Source: Kordiimonas aestuarii (GTDB taxonomy: Bacteria; Pseudomonadota; Alphaproteobacteria; Sphingomonadales; Kordiimonadaceae). From it: 64,000 nt of DNA. How positions within the stretch are numbered: position 1 is the first letter of the stretch; every line of letters begins with the position of its first letter. Below, in pieces: positions 34,000-41,951 of this stretch. The stretch spans positions 101,872 to 165,871 of the forward strand of contig NZ_JAOBPP010000016.1 of NCBI RefSeq assembly GCF_025574465.1, given 5' to 3'. The translations under genes were made by a program, and so were the position numbers. The notes under the pieces are model-generated. The model did not search any database. It had not been told where the DNA came from and worked only from the letters and a program-made list of their open reading frames with translations.

Positions 34000-34385
34000 A
34001 TGAATACAGTCAGCGGAACGTTTGAGGTCAAACTTGAGCCCAAAGCGGATGTTTTCCCTGAAGGTATGGCCCTGAACGCCCTGTCGATAGACAAGCAGTT
34101 TTCAGGCCCGCTAAGTGGCAGTAGCAAGGGCATGATGATATCCGCCATGGGCGGTGTGCAGGGGTCGGCCGGTTATGTGGCGCTGGAGGTGGTGACCGGA
34201 AACCTGAATGGTAAAGCCGGAACGTTCGCGCTGCAGCATTTTGGGGTGATGGACCGTGGCAGCCCGAGCCTGACGGTAAAGGTGGTGCCCGACAGTGGCA
34301 CAGGGGAGCTAAAGGCACGCTGGATATCAAGGTTGCAGACGGTGTGCACCGCTATGAGCTGGCTTATGAGTTTTCCGAGGGCTAA
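34000..34385 (+). pseudogene. DUF3224 family gene with a one-base frameshift near the 3' end
   Basis: From ATG 34000 the frame reads MNTVSGTFEVKLEPKAD ... GKAGTFALQHFGVMDRG, SPSLTVKVVPDSGTGELK, typical of DUF3224. Its open frame then runs in a non-homologous sequence to a stop at 34425. If one G is restored at about 34314-34315 (AAGGC to AAGGGC), the frame continues GTLDIKVADGVHRYELAYEFSEG and stops at 34383-34385, the normal family ending. So a single-base deletion, genuine or a sequencing error, breaks the C-terminal 23 or so residues. Function of DUF3224 is unknown. Confidence 0.75.
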
Positions 34386-34450
34386 CACAGGGTTTCCAAC
34401 AGAATTTTTATGGCTCGGCATATAGGGTTGGCTTTGAAAGGAGCCGACCA

Positions 34451-35203
34451 ATGCCTGACAGGAAAGCTGTTCTCTACCGCATGGTCATGCCGGACCATCT
34501 CTGCCCTTATGGCCTGAAGTCCAGGGACCTTCTGGAGAGACAGGGCTATGACGTGGAAGACCATCACCTGAAAACGCGGGAAGAAACCGACGCCTTTATG
34601 GACAAACATGGTGTCGAAACCACCCCGCAGACCTTCATTGATGGTAAGCGTATCGGCGGCTATGATGACTTGCGTGTTTTCTTTGAGCTGGACCCTCCGC
34701 CCGAGGAACAGGGCGACACGAGCTACCAGCCTGTCCTTGCCATTTTTGCGGTGGCGGCGTTGCTGGCGTTCGGGCTTTCATGGCACCAATATGGTGACAT
34801 GCTTACCCTCAGGGCGCTTGAATGGTTTATCTCGCTCTCCATGGCTATCCTTGCCATCCAGAAGCTTCAGAACGTGGAAAGCTTTTCCACCATGTTCCTG
34901 AACTATGATTTGCTGGCGCGCCGCTGGGTGCCCTACGGGCGGGTTTATCCCTTCCTTGAGGCGCTGGCCGGTGTGCTGATGACGGCAGGTGTCTTTGTCT
35001 GGCTGTCGGCACCGGTCGCCTTTATCATTGGCTTTGTTGGCGCTGTCAGTATTTTCAAGGCGGTGTGGGTTGAGAAGCGCGAACTCAAGTGCGCCTGTGT
35101 GGGCGGCAGTTCAAACGTACCGCTTGGCTTTGTGTCCTTCACCGAAAGCATGATGATGTTGCTGATGGGGATATGGATGCCGTTGAAGGTGTGCCTGATG
35201 TAA
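34451..35203 (+). CDS. glutaredoxin - MauE/DoxX-like membrane fusion protein
   Basis: A 250-residue protein. Residues 1-85 are a glutaredoxin: AVLYRMVMPDHLCPYGLKSRDLLERQGYDVEDHHL, with a single active-site Cys in CPYG, then TTPQTFIDGKRIGGYDDL, the GSH-binding TVPQxFI/GG pattern. Residues 95-250 hold four membrane helices of MauE/DoxX type. Two adjacent cysteines (LKCACVGG) lie near residue 215. MauE proteins help disulfide formation in methylamine dehydrogenase, and this fused form may pass reducing equivalents from glutathione across or into the membrane. Preceded by an unrelated gene; a shared terminator follows. Confidence 0.78.
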   Translation: MPDRKAVLYRMVMPDHLCPYGLKSRDLLERQGYDVEDHHLKTREETDAFMDKHGVETTPQTFIDGKRIGGYDDLRVFFELDPPPEEQGDTSYQPVLAIFAVAALLAFGLSWHQYGDMLTLRALEWFISLSMAILAIQKLQNVESFSTMFLNYDLLARRWVPYGRVYPFLEALAGVLMTAGVFVWLSAPVAFIIGFVGAVSIFKAVWVEKRELKCACVGGSSNVPLGFVSFTESMMMLLMGIWMPLKVCLM

Positions 35204-35205
35204 TA

Positions 35206-35236
35206 AAAAAGGCGGGGAAACCCGCCCTTTTCATAT
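35206..35236. terminator. bidirectional terminator between 34451-35203 and the ABC operon
   Basis: GGCGGG and CCCGCC (35211-35226) pair around GAAA, with an A-run on the left and a CTTTT on the right. The structure can end the plus-strand glutaredoxin-fusion transcript and the minus-strand ABC export operon. Confidence 0.82.
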
Positions 35237-35251
35237 CTCTGCTCTTGTGCC

Positions 35252-36439
35252 CTATGCCGCGTTTCTGAACGCCACGATCACTGGCAGGCGTGCGGCACGG
35301 AAGGCCGGGAAAAACCCGCTGAGGAAACCGATCATCAGCGCGATAATGCCGCCCTGGATAAATAGGTCGCCGGTCATCTCGAACGAGAAGACCACCTGCG
35401 TGAAACTGCCGCCAAGCGTGGAAGCATTCAGCCCATCAAACAGCAGGAAGGCCACGATCGAGCCAAAGGCCCCGCCTATGGCCGCCAGCACCAGCGCTTC
35501 CACAATCGTCCCCACAAACGCCGAAAGGCTTGAGAAGCCGATGGCGCGTAGGGTGGCGATCTCCCTCGCGCGTTCCGCAACCGAGGTGTACATGGTGTTC
35601 AGGGCCCCGGCGAGCGCCCCCAGCGCCATGATCGAGCTGATGATCCAGCCGAAATAGGCCATGTAGCTGAGCTGCTTGCCCTGGGCCTTGAAGTAGGCCT
35701 CTTCGGTTTCCACATCGAGGTTCAGGCGCGGGTCGTCCGCTACGAACTTGCGGACGGCTTCAAGGTCGTTGGGGCTGCTCATCTGCACGCGGGCGGTTTG
35801 ATAGCTGCTGCCTCGGTTATAGAGGCTTTGCAACACCTTGACATCCGCCCACAGCTCACTTTCAAACACATTGCCGCCGGTGCTGAAGACGCCAACCACT
35901 TTCCATATAACCTTGCCGAAGCGTACTTCCTCCCCCAGCGCGAAGCCGTCAAACTCCCGCAGGATGCCAGCGCCCACAATCATCTCGTTGGTGCCGGGGG
36001 TAAACATGCGGCCATCGGTGATCTGCACGTTCTTGCGCATGGCGAAACCACGCTCGTCGATGCCGCGCAGCGGGATGTTGGCTTCTGTCTGGCTTGATTT
36101 TTTGATGCCGTCGACGATGACATAAAGCTCGGGCGAGATAACCGGGCCGTTTTCATCCTTCACCACGCCGGGCGCGGTTTCGATGATGTTGACCTGGTCC
36201 CGGCTGATGACGCTGTTGAGTTCCGCCGCCGAGCCTTCGCGGGTAAAAATGGCCACATTTTCAGAGCCCGCACTATCAAGCGTGGCCGAAAAGCCCTTGG
36301 CCATCGCGAGGAAGGCAAGAAGGATGGCAACAACAACCGCACTGGCGATGACCATGGCCAGCGACATCCAGAAACGTTGTGGCAGGCTGCGAATATTCAT
36401 CGCAACAACAGCCGATATTTGAGAAAAGATCGATCCCAT
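35252..36439 (-). CDS. ABC transporter permease, FtsX/MacB type (second permease)
   Basis: A 395-residue permease with one N-terminal helix (AMVIASAVVVAILLAFLAMA), a large periplasmic domain (about 50-265), and three C-terminal helices (ISSIMALGALAGALNTMYTSVAERAREIATLRAIGFS, VEALVLAAIGGAFGSIVAFLLF, GGIIALMIGFLSGFFPAFRAARL). The motif AREIATLRAIGFS is the coupling helix of FtsX-type permeases. It starts 2 bp after the first permease gene, so the two probably form a heterodimer with the shared ATPase. ATG is preceded by GGAGGT. Confidence 0.88.
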   Translation of the reverse strand: MGSIFSQISAVVAMNIRSLPQRFWMSLAMVIASAVVVAILLAFLAMAKGFSATLDSAGSENVAIFTREGSAAELNSVISRDQVNIIETAPGVVKDENGPVISPELYVIVDGIKKSSQTEANIPLRGIDERGFAMRKNVQITDGRMFTPGTNEMIVGAGILREFDGFALGEEVRFGKVIWKVVGVFSTGGNVFESELWADVKVLQSLYNRGSSYQTARVQMSSPNDLEAVRKFVADDPRLNLDVETEEAYFKAQGKQLSYMAYFGWIISSIMALGALAGALNTMYTSVAERAREIATLRAIGFSSLSAFVGTIVEALVLAAIGGAFGSIVAFLLFDGLNASTLGGSFTQVVFSFEMTGDLFIQGGIIALMIGFLSGFFPAFRAARLPVIVAFRNAA

Positions 36440-36441
36440 GA

Positions 36442-37599
36442 TTACCTCCGGCTGAATGCGGTTACGATGTTCAGTTTATAGGCGTTGATCGCGGGGACGA
36501 GGCCGGTGACAAGGCCGAGAAGCGCCATGAAACCCACAGCCTGCAGGGCCACCGTGTCTGACAGCACCAATCCCGGCAGGAACTGCGCCAGGAAGGCTTT
36601 GGCGCCTTCGACAATCATGTAAGCAAGGCCAAGGCCTGCAAGGCCACCGATGAACGCCAGCAGCATGGATTCCGCGAGGATCATGGTGAAGATGCGTTTG
36701 GCGGTAAAGCCAAGGGTCTTGAGTGTGGCGATTTCGCCCGTGCGTTCCCTGACAGCGAGGATCATGGTGTTGCCCACCACCAGAAGGATGGTGAAGAAGG
36801 CGGTGAAGACGATGCCGAAGATCATCAGGCCGATGTTGCCGATCTGCTCAATGAATGCCTTGTTGAAGGCTTTTTCGGTGCTGGTATCTGTCTGGGCTTC
36901 AGAGTTGGCGAATTCTTCGTCAATGGTTTTGGCAACCTGCTCGTTCAACGCGGGGTCATCGGTCGTCAGTGTCAGCCAGCCGACCCAGTCTCCGCCGAAG
37001 GTCTGTGTTTCCATGAAGTATTTATAATGGAACACGGCGAAGTTGGTGCCGAACTGCTCGTCACGTCCGTCGAAAATACCGGAGACTTCCATCTCCCACG
37101 TATGGCCGCCTTCACGGTTGGAGAAGATGTTGGATGACATCGGGATTATGTCGCCGACCTTCCAGCCGTAAGCATCGGCAATAGCCCGGCCAATAAGCAT
37201 GCCGCGCTGGTTGCGGAACCAGCTGTCACGCTCGGCGTCGCTCAACACAACTTCCTCATAAACCTTGAGGTAATTTTCTGGATCTACCGCCATGGTGACC
37301 AGTTGGTTTGCCGGTTCCTGATAGTAACCACCAAACCAGTTCATGTGCACGACGTCTTTCACACCCTCAATGGCCTTGACCTTGTTTACATAGGCATAGG
37401 GCAGGGGCTGGGTGAAGTTGATGCTGTTGACGACGACAAGGCGATTGTCCGCCGACAGTTCAATGCCTGAATTCAGCGCGTCCTTGAGCGTGGTAACCAC
37501 GCCGAAGATGAGAAAGGCTACCATGATGGCGAAGCAGGTCAGGAACAGCCTGAGCGGCTTGCGCGTCAGATTTTTGAAAATCAGATATATGTCACTCAT
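36442..37599 (-). CDS. ABC transporter permease, FtsX/MacB type (first permease)
   Basis: A 385-residue permease with an N-terminal helix (FLTCFAIMVAFLIFGVVTTL), a periplasmic MacB-like core (about 40-250), and three C-terminal helices, the first with ILVVGNTMILAVRERTGEIATLKTLGFT. Sequence is related to but distinct from the next gene, so the exporter likely uses a heterodimer. Its start overlaps the end of the ATPase gene by 4 bp, giving translational coupling. Confidence 0.88.
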   Translation of the reverse strand: MSDIYLIFKNLTRKPLRLFLTCFAIMVAFLIFGVVTTLKDALNSGIELSADNRLVVVNSINFTQPLPYAYVNKVKAIEGVKDVVHMNWFGGYYQEPANQLVTMAVDPENYLKVYEEVVLSDAERDSWFRNQRGMLIGRAIADAYGWKVGDIIPMSSNIFSNREGGHTWEMEVSGIFDGRDEQFGTNFAVFHYKYFMETQTFGGDWVGWLTLTTDDPALNEQVAKTIDEEFANSEAQTDTSTEKAFNKAFIEQIGNIGLMIFGIVFTAFFTILLVVGNTMILAVRERTGEIATLKTLGFTAKRIFTMILAESMLLAFIGGLAGLGLAYMIVEGAKAFLAQFLPGLVLSDTVALQAVGFMALLGLVTGLVPAINAYKLNIVTAFSRR

Positions 37600-38291
37600 G
37601 CCGCGAGGTCCTTCTCAACGAATTCCCCCTTGTCGAGGTGCAGGGTGCGCTTGGCATATTTGGCCGCCGATGGGTCGTGCGTAACCATGACGATGGTTTT
37701 GCCGAACTTCTCGTTCAGCAGTTGCAGCATCTCAAGGATCTCATCCGCTGTATGGCGGTCAAGGTCACCTGTCGGTTCGTCACACAGAAGAAGTTTCGGA
37801 TCCGAAACAATGGCGCGGGCGATGGCGACACGCTGTTGCTGGCCGCCGGACATTTCTTTTGGCAGGTGCGAGGCCCGGTCCGCCAGTTCCACCAGCTTGA
37901 GCGCGGTTTCAACACTGTTTTTGCGATCCTTCTTGCTGAGATTGGTCAGCAGAAGCGGCAACTCGACATTGCGTGCCGCTGAGAGCATCGGCATCAGGTT
38001 ATAAAACTGGAAGATAAAGCCGATGTTGTTGGCGCGCCACTTGGACAGTTGCCCCTCGGAGAGCGTGTCCACGCGGCTGCCGTCAAACAGCACCTCGCCT
38101 GATGTGGGCTGGTCCACGCCGCCCAGCATGTTGAGAAGCGTGGTCTTGCCGGAGCCCGATGGCCCCATGATGGCAAGGAAGTCGCCTTTCTTGATCTGCA
38201 TATCAAGCCCGTCGAAAATCTTGATCGTTTCCTTGCCGCGGGTGAAACTTTTATGGACCCCTTTAAGGTCGAATAGGATGTTGTCTGTCAC
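37596..38291 (-). CDS. ABC transporter ATP-binding protein, LolD/MacB type
   Basis: A 231-residue ATPase with Walker A GPSGSGKTTLLNMLGG (near 40), Q-loop IFQFYNLMP, the ABC signature MSGGQQQRVAIARAIVSDP, Walker B LLLCDEPTGDLD, and the H-loop VMVTHDPSAAKYA. It energises the two FtsX-type permeases encoded next. It starts 46 bp behind the HlyD-type adaptor gene. The set resembles the MacAB/DevBCA exporters. Confidence 0.93.
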   Translation of the reverse strand: MTDNILFDLKGVHKSFTRGKETIKIFDGLDMQIKKGDFLAIMGPSGSGKTTLLNMLGGVDQPTSGEVLFDGSRVDTLSEGQLSKWRANNIGFIFQFYNLMPMLSAARNVELPLLLTNLSKKDRKNSVETALKLVELADRASHLPKEMSGGQQQRVAIARAIVSDPKLLLCDEPTGDLDRHTADEILEMLQLLNEKFGKTIVMVTHDPSAAKYAKRTLHLDKGEFVEKDLAA

Positions 38292-38337
38292 TGTCTGTCC
38301 CCCTGTCTTAAGAGAAGATGAGCTTTCCGGTTGTTTG

Positions 38338-39372
38338 TTATGCCTTCATGAATGCTACTTTGACCCCCATGTCAGGCAAAATACGTGGGTCTGAAATCTT
38401 GATGCCGACACGCACACGCACCGTGGCCTTGGCGCGATCGGCGGTCGGGATAATGGCGATCACGGATGCCGGGATATCCCAGTTTGGATAGGCGTCGAGG
38501 TTGGCATTGACTGCCTGCCCCTCAAATACGCGGCCGATGAAGCTTTCGTTCACGTCCACCTCGATCTCAAGCGAGGTCATGTCCACGATTGTGCAGATAC
38601 CCGTGCGGGTGAACCCACCACCTGCGGAGCTGGGGGAGACAATTTCGCCTGGCTGCGCGGCCTTGACCGTTACCACGCCGTCAAAGGGTGCGCGGATGGT
38701 GTGGTCGTCCAGCCGTTCCCGCTGGCGCTTGACGCTCAGCTTCGCGACATCAATGTCTGCGCGGGCACTGGCAAGCGACGCCGTCAGGCTTTCCACATCG
38801 GCCTGTGCGCGAGACACCGTAGCCTCGGTGGAGAAGTCATTGCTCTTGAGCTCGGTTGCGCGCTTGAGCACCCGCTTTGCTTCCGTAAGGTTCGCCTGTG
38901 TGCTTTGCAGCCGTGCATCCAGCACCTTTACCTGTGCTTCGGCGAGGTCGAGGTCAACCTGCGGCAGGGTGGGATCAAGCCGGGCGAGTACCTGGCCTGC
39001 CTTGACCGACATGCCCTCTTCAACCGTCACATCGGTGATCAGGCCGATGACCTCGGCAGAGACAGTTGCCATGCGCCGCGCCGTGATATAGCCCGAGGCA
39101 TTCAGCACTGAATTGGATACAGGTACCTGCTGGGAGGCGGCTGGTGCCGATGGCGTGCTGGCGCCTTGCTGTGCCGGCGCTGCCGGTGTCGGCTTCGACG
39201 GTGCCGAGGGCGTGTCAGCCCCCATCCCCAGCATGAAGTAGGCACCGCCCAGAAGCAGGGCGACAACCACACCACCACCAAGCATGTAGGTTATCGGAGA
39301 TGTACCTTTGGTTTCTTGTTGTTGGCTGCGGTCGATCTTGAGCTGACCCAGCAGTTCACTTTTATCATTCAT
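38338..39372 (-). CDS. HlyD/MacA-type periplasmic adaptor subunit
   Basis: The ATG at 39370-39372 (MNDKSELLGQLKIDRSQQQ) is chosen over a 14-codon upstream extension. The 344-residue protein has a membrane helix (ITYMLGGGVVVALLLGGAYFML, near 27-48) and a Pro/Ala-rich linker. A biotinyl-lipoyl half-motif follows (ITDVTVEEGMSVKAGQVLARLDP), with a coiled-coil hairpin (about 120-190) and the second half (DHTIRAPFDGVVTVKAAQPGEIV). It connects the ABC exporter to an outer-membrane channel not encoded here. First gene of the operon adaptor-ATPase-permease-permease. Confidence 0.88.
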   Translation of the reverse strand: MNDKSELLGQLKIDRSQQQETKGTSPITYMLGGGVVVALLLGGAYFMLGMGADTPSAPSKPTPAAPAQQGASTPSAPAASQQVPVSNSVLNASGYITARRMATVSAEVIGLITDVTVEEGMSVKAGQVLARLDPTLPQVDLDLAEAQVKVLDARLQSTQANLTEAKRVLKRATELKSNDFSTEATVSRAQADVESLTASLASARADIDVAKLSVKRQRERLDDHTIRAPFDGVVTVKAAQPGEIVSPSSAGGGFTRTGICTIVDMTSLEIEVDVNESFIGRVFEGQAVNANLDAYPNWDIPASVIAIIPTADRAKATVRVRVGIKISDPRILPDMGVKVAFMKA

Positions 39373-39489
39373 CAATATTTCCCCCGCTCTGACGCGACAA
39401 ACCATACCGCACAAGCCTTCATTTCCATATGGTTAACAAATGCTTTCTTACAATGAGGTGTGTCCATTACCAGAATATTTTTGTTAAAG

Positions 39490-39508
39490 TACTTTGAAAT
39501 ACAAAGTA
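39490..39508. promoter_or_regulatory. inverted repeat TACTTTG-AAATA-CAAAGTA upstream of the HlyD-ABC operon
   Basis: Two perfect 7-bp arms with a 5-bp spacer, 118 bp upstream of the adaptor start, in an otherwise AT-rich stretch. It looks like a repressor operator or an overlapping promoter element. No regulator gene lies next to it, so the protein is probably encoded elsewhere. Confidence 0.5.
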
Positions 39509-39623
39509 AGAGCTTTTCCCTGAAGTTCAAGGGCTTTCTGTTGGCGGCGCATTGGCCACCCGCATTATGCCGCCCGACCGCAGGCAGCGGGCGGTTCACG
39601 CCGGTGCGATATTTCAGCGGTAT

Positions 39624-39647
39624 GCCGGGCCGGTAACAGGGCCCGGC
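39624..39647 (-). terminator. GC-rich hairpin after the PhoD gene
   Basis: GCCGGGCC (39624-39631) pairs with GGCCCGGC (39640-39647) around an 8-nt loop, about 23 bp beyond the stop of the minus-strand PhoD gene. No T-tract follows, so it may be a Rho-assisted or weak terminator. Confidence 0.4.
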
Positions 39648-39669
39648 GCGTACCGGCGCACCGTTGCTG

Positions 39670-41514
39670 TCAGTTCAGCCGGTGGCTCCCTGCGCGTGTT
39701 TCCACTGTCTGCCCCTCAGTAACAGTATATTCCTGTTCCAGCACGGTTGAGACAAAATACCAGGTGCTCGTCGCCCGTTCAGGTGTAAGGTCAAGCTCCA
39801 GCCAGCCACGGTGTTCGCTGTCGATATACTGTAGTTCTGGGCTGGTTTTTTTCAGGGCGGTTTTGACGGTTGCCGGTTGCGCGGGGATGTAGGTCTCAAG
39901 GCCCGGCGAACTGATGCTGGGAGTACCAAATTCGACGGCAACGGCATTGCCGTCTTCATCGGCAAGGTTGAAAGCCCAGGCGTTGTGGGTGTCGCCCGCG
40001 AGGAAAACGGCGTTGTTCGCGTGTACCTTGATGCTTTCGAAGATACGGGTGCGGCAGGCGGGGTAGCCGTCCCAGAAGTCGAGATTGAAGGGCAATTGCA
40101 ACTGCGCGATCATCTGCGCGGCCTTGAACCGTTCCTTGCTGATATAAGCTGGATCGCTGAAGTCGAGGTCTTCATCCCGCAGGTAGGGCATGGGAACCTT
40201 GCCAATCAGCAGTTGTTGGCCAAACACCTGCCACGGAACACCGGCGTCTTTTGACACCTGAAGTTCAGCAGTGATCCAGTCCTCCTGTTCCTTGCCCAAG
40301 ATGGTACGCGTTTTGTCGCCCAGAATGTCGCTGCGAAATTTTTCACCATCGGGCAGGTAACTGAAACCGGACGGCAGCTTTTTGGGGTCGAGCTTTTTAA
40401 TCTCCGCGAGGTCTGTCATCGGCTGTGGTTTTTCGCCGCGCAAGTCGAAGGGCACGGGAATATCCCTGATGGCGTCGGGGGGGACATCCTGCATTGCTTC
40501 AGCGCTCAGCAGTGCCTTGGGCTTGCTTGCATCCCGCATGTCAAAGGGCAAGGTGCGATAGGGCAGGTCGGTTTCATAGGACAGTTGCGCGTCGCGACCC
40601 TCAATCCGGGTGTCGAGCATGATGAGCGAGGCGAGGCCGCCATAATTGAAACTGCGGCGGATAATGGTTTGCCCGGTGGTTGTTTCCCGGACCGGCAACC
40701 ACTCATGATACGCGCGGATGGCGGCTTTTTTGCGCTCCGCGTACGACCCTTCGCCCGCGTTATGGTTTTCGGCACCATCCTTCCAACTGTTGTTGGCGAT
40801 CTCGTGATCGTCCCATACACAAATGAAAGGGTGCGCCGCGTGTGCAGCCTGAAGGTCAGGGTCGCTGCGATAGAGGCCATACCGTTCGCGGTAGTCCTCC
40901 AGCGCTAAGCATTCATTTTTTGGTGTAACCGCCCGGCCCTTGGCAACAGCGGCATCGTTTGAGTAAATACCCGTCGCATATTCGTAAATATAGTCTCCCA
41001 GATGCAGCACAACTTCGACATCACGGTTGGCCAGTTCGCGGTACACGTTGAAATACCCCTGCGGATAGTTCGAGCAGGAGATGACGGCCATACGTGCGTG
41101 TTTGGTGCCGTCGGCGGGCAGGGACCGGGTGCGCCCTGCCGGGCTTGTCACCCCATCACAGATGAAGCGGTAATAATATATAGTCCCGGGCTTCAAGCCA
41201 TCAGCATCAACCTTGACAATATGGTCGCGGCTCACCGCAGCTGTCGCGCTACCCTCCGACACAATGGCGGAGAAATTATCGTCGGATGCGACCTGCCATG
41301 CGACTTTCAGGTTTTTTGCTTCGCCTGAACCGGGAATGACGCGGGACCAGAGAATAACCCTGTCCTGCAGCGGGTCGCCGCTGGCGACGCCATGGGTAAA
41401 ATGCACAGTGTCGCTGGCTTTGACCGTGTGACCCCTGAGGGCGGCAGCGCCAAGGCTGGCACCCATTATGCCTAAGAAACTACGACGACTTGTCGGTATG
41501 GTTGTATTGAGCAT
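39670..41514 (-). CDS. phoD: alkaline phosphatase D (PhoD) family, Tat-exported
   Basis: A 614-residue protein with a Tat signal (TSRRSFLGIMGASLGAAAL). A PhoD N-terminal domain (HFTHGVASGDPLQDRVILWSRV) follows, then the metallophosphatase core: CSNYPQGYFNVYRELANRD, HLGDYIYEYATG, CVWDDHEIANN, FLAGDTHNAWAFNL. These carry the Fe/Ca ligands Asp, Cys, Asn and His. PhoD hydrolyses phosphodiesters and monoesters in the periplasm for phosphate or teichoic-type polymer use. Tat transport suits the pre-folded metal cofactor. The GGGGAGG ribosome site supports the ATG at 41514. No Pho-box could be identified with confidence. Confidence 0.9.
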   Translation of the reverse strand: MLNTTIPTSRRSFLGIMGASLGAAALRGHTVKASDTVHFTHGVASGDPLQDRVILWSRVIPGSGEAKNLKVAWQVASDDNFSAIVSEGSATAAVSRDHIVKVDADGLKPGTIYYYRFICDGVTSPAGRTRSLPADGTKHARMAVISCSNYPQGYFNVYRELANRDVEVVLHLGDYIYEYATGIYSNDAAVAKGRAVTPKNECLALEDYRERYGLYRSDPDLQAAHAAHPFICVWDDHEIANNSWKDGAENHNAGEGSYAERKKAAIRAYHEWLPVRETTTGQTIIRRSFNYGGLASLIMLDTRIEGRDAQLSYETDLPYRTLPFDMRDASKPKALLSAEAMQDVPPDAIRDIPVPFDLRGEKPQPMTDLAEIKKLDPKKLPSGFSYLPDGEKFRSDILGDKTRTILGKEQEDWITAELQVSKDAGVPWQVFGQQLLIGKVPMPYLRDEDLDFSDPAYISKERFKAAQMIAQLQLPFNLDFWDGYPACRTRIFESIKVHANNAVFLAGDTHNAWAFNLADEDGNAVAVEFGTPSISSPGLETYIPAQPATVKTALKKTSPELQYIDSEHRGWLELDLTPERATSTWYFVSTVLEQEYTVTEGQTVETRAGSHRLN

Positions 41515-41669
41515 CTCTAAAGCCTCCCCGCAGATATCATATTGATAATATAATCAATAACGTAACGGGAGCCTGCCACCTGAAAACTGAATTTGCAAGG
41601 AAGTTGCTGCCGTTTCCTTATGGATAGCGCCTGACTTTGACACATTGGTGACTGGTTAAATTTCGTATT

Positions 41670-41690
41670 ATACACACGAACTGTGTGTAT
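41670..41690. promoter_or_regulatory. inverted repeat ATACACAC-GAACT-GTGTGTAT in the phoD / EAL gap
   Basis: Two perfect 8-bp arms with a 5-bp spacer lie in the AT-rich 437-bp gap between phoD (minus) and the EAL gene (plus). Placement between divergent genes suits an operator. The rest of the gap (41515-41951) shows no gene. Confidence 0.5.
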
Positions 41691-41951
41691 GGGTGAAACC
41701 CATGGTTATAATTTGACCGTGATTTTACGTGCATCGAGGTGAGCGCAATTCACTATGGCGAGAGGGATACATGAAATTCCCCTTTCTATTTAGTGGTTTA
41801 CGAATGTTTTTCGCTGTGCTTAACTTTGCCGAATTGGCGAAATAATGGATGTCATTTTACGGTTTGATAACTTTATGTATGCCAAATAGCAGGATTGGGG
41901 TCAGATGCCACACACGGCGTGTCATCAAAGGGGCGGCTATTTAGGTTTGCG

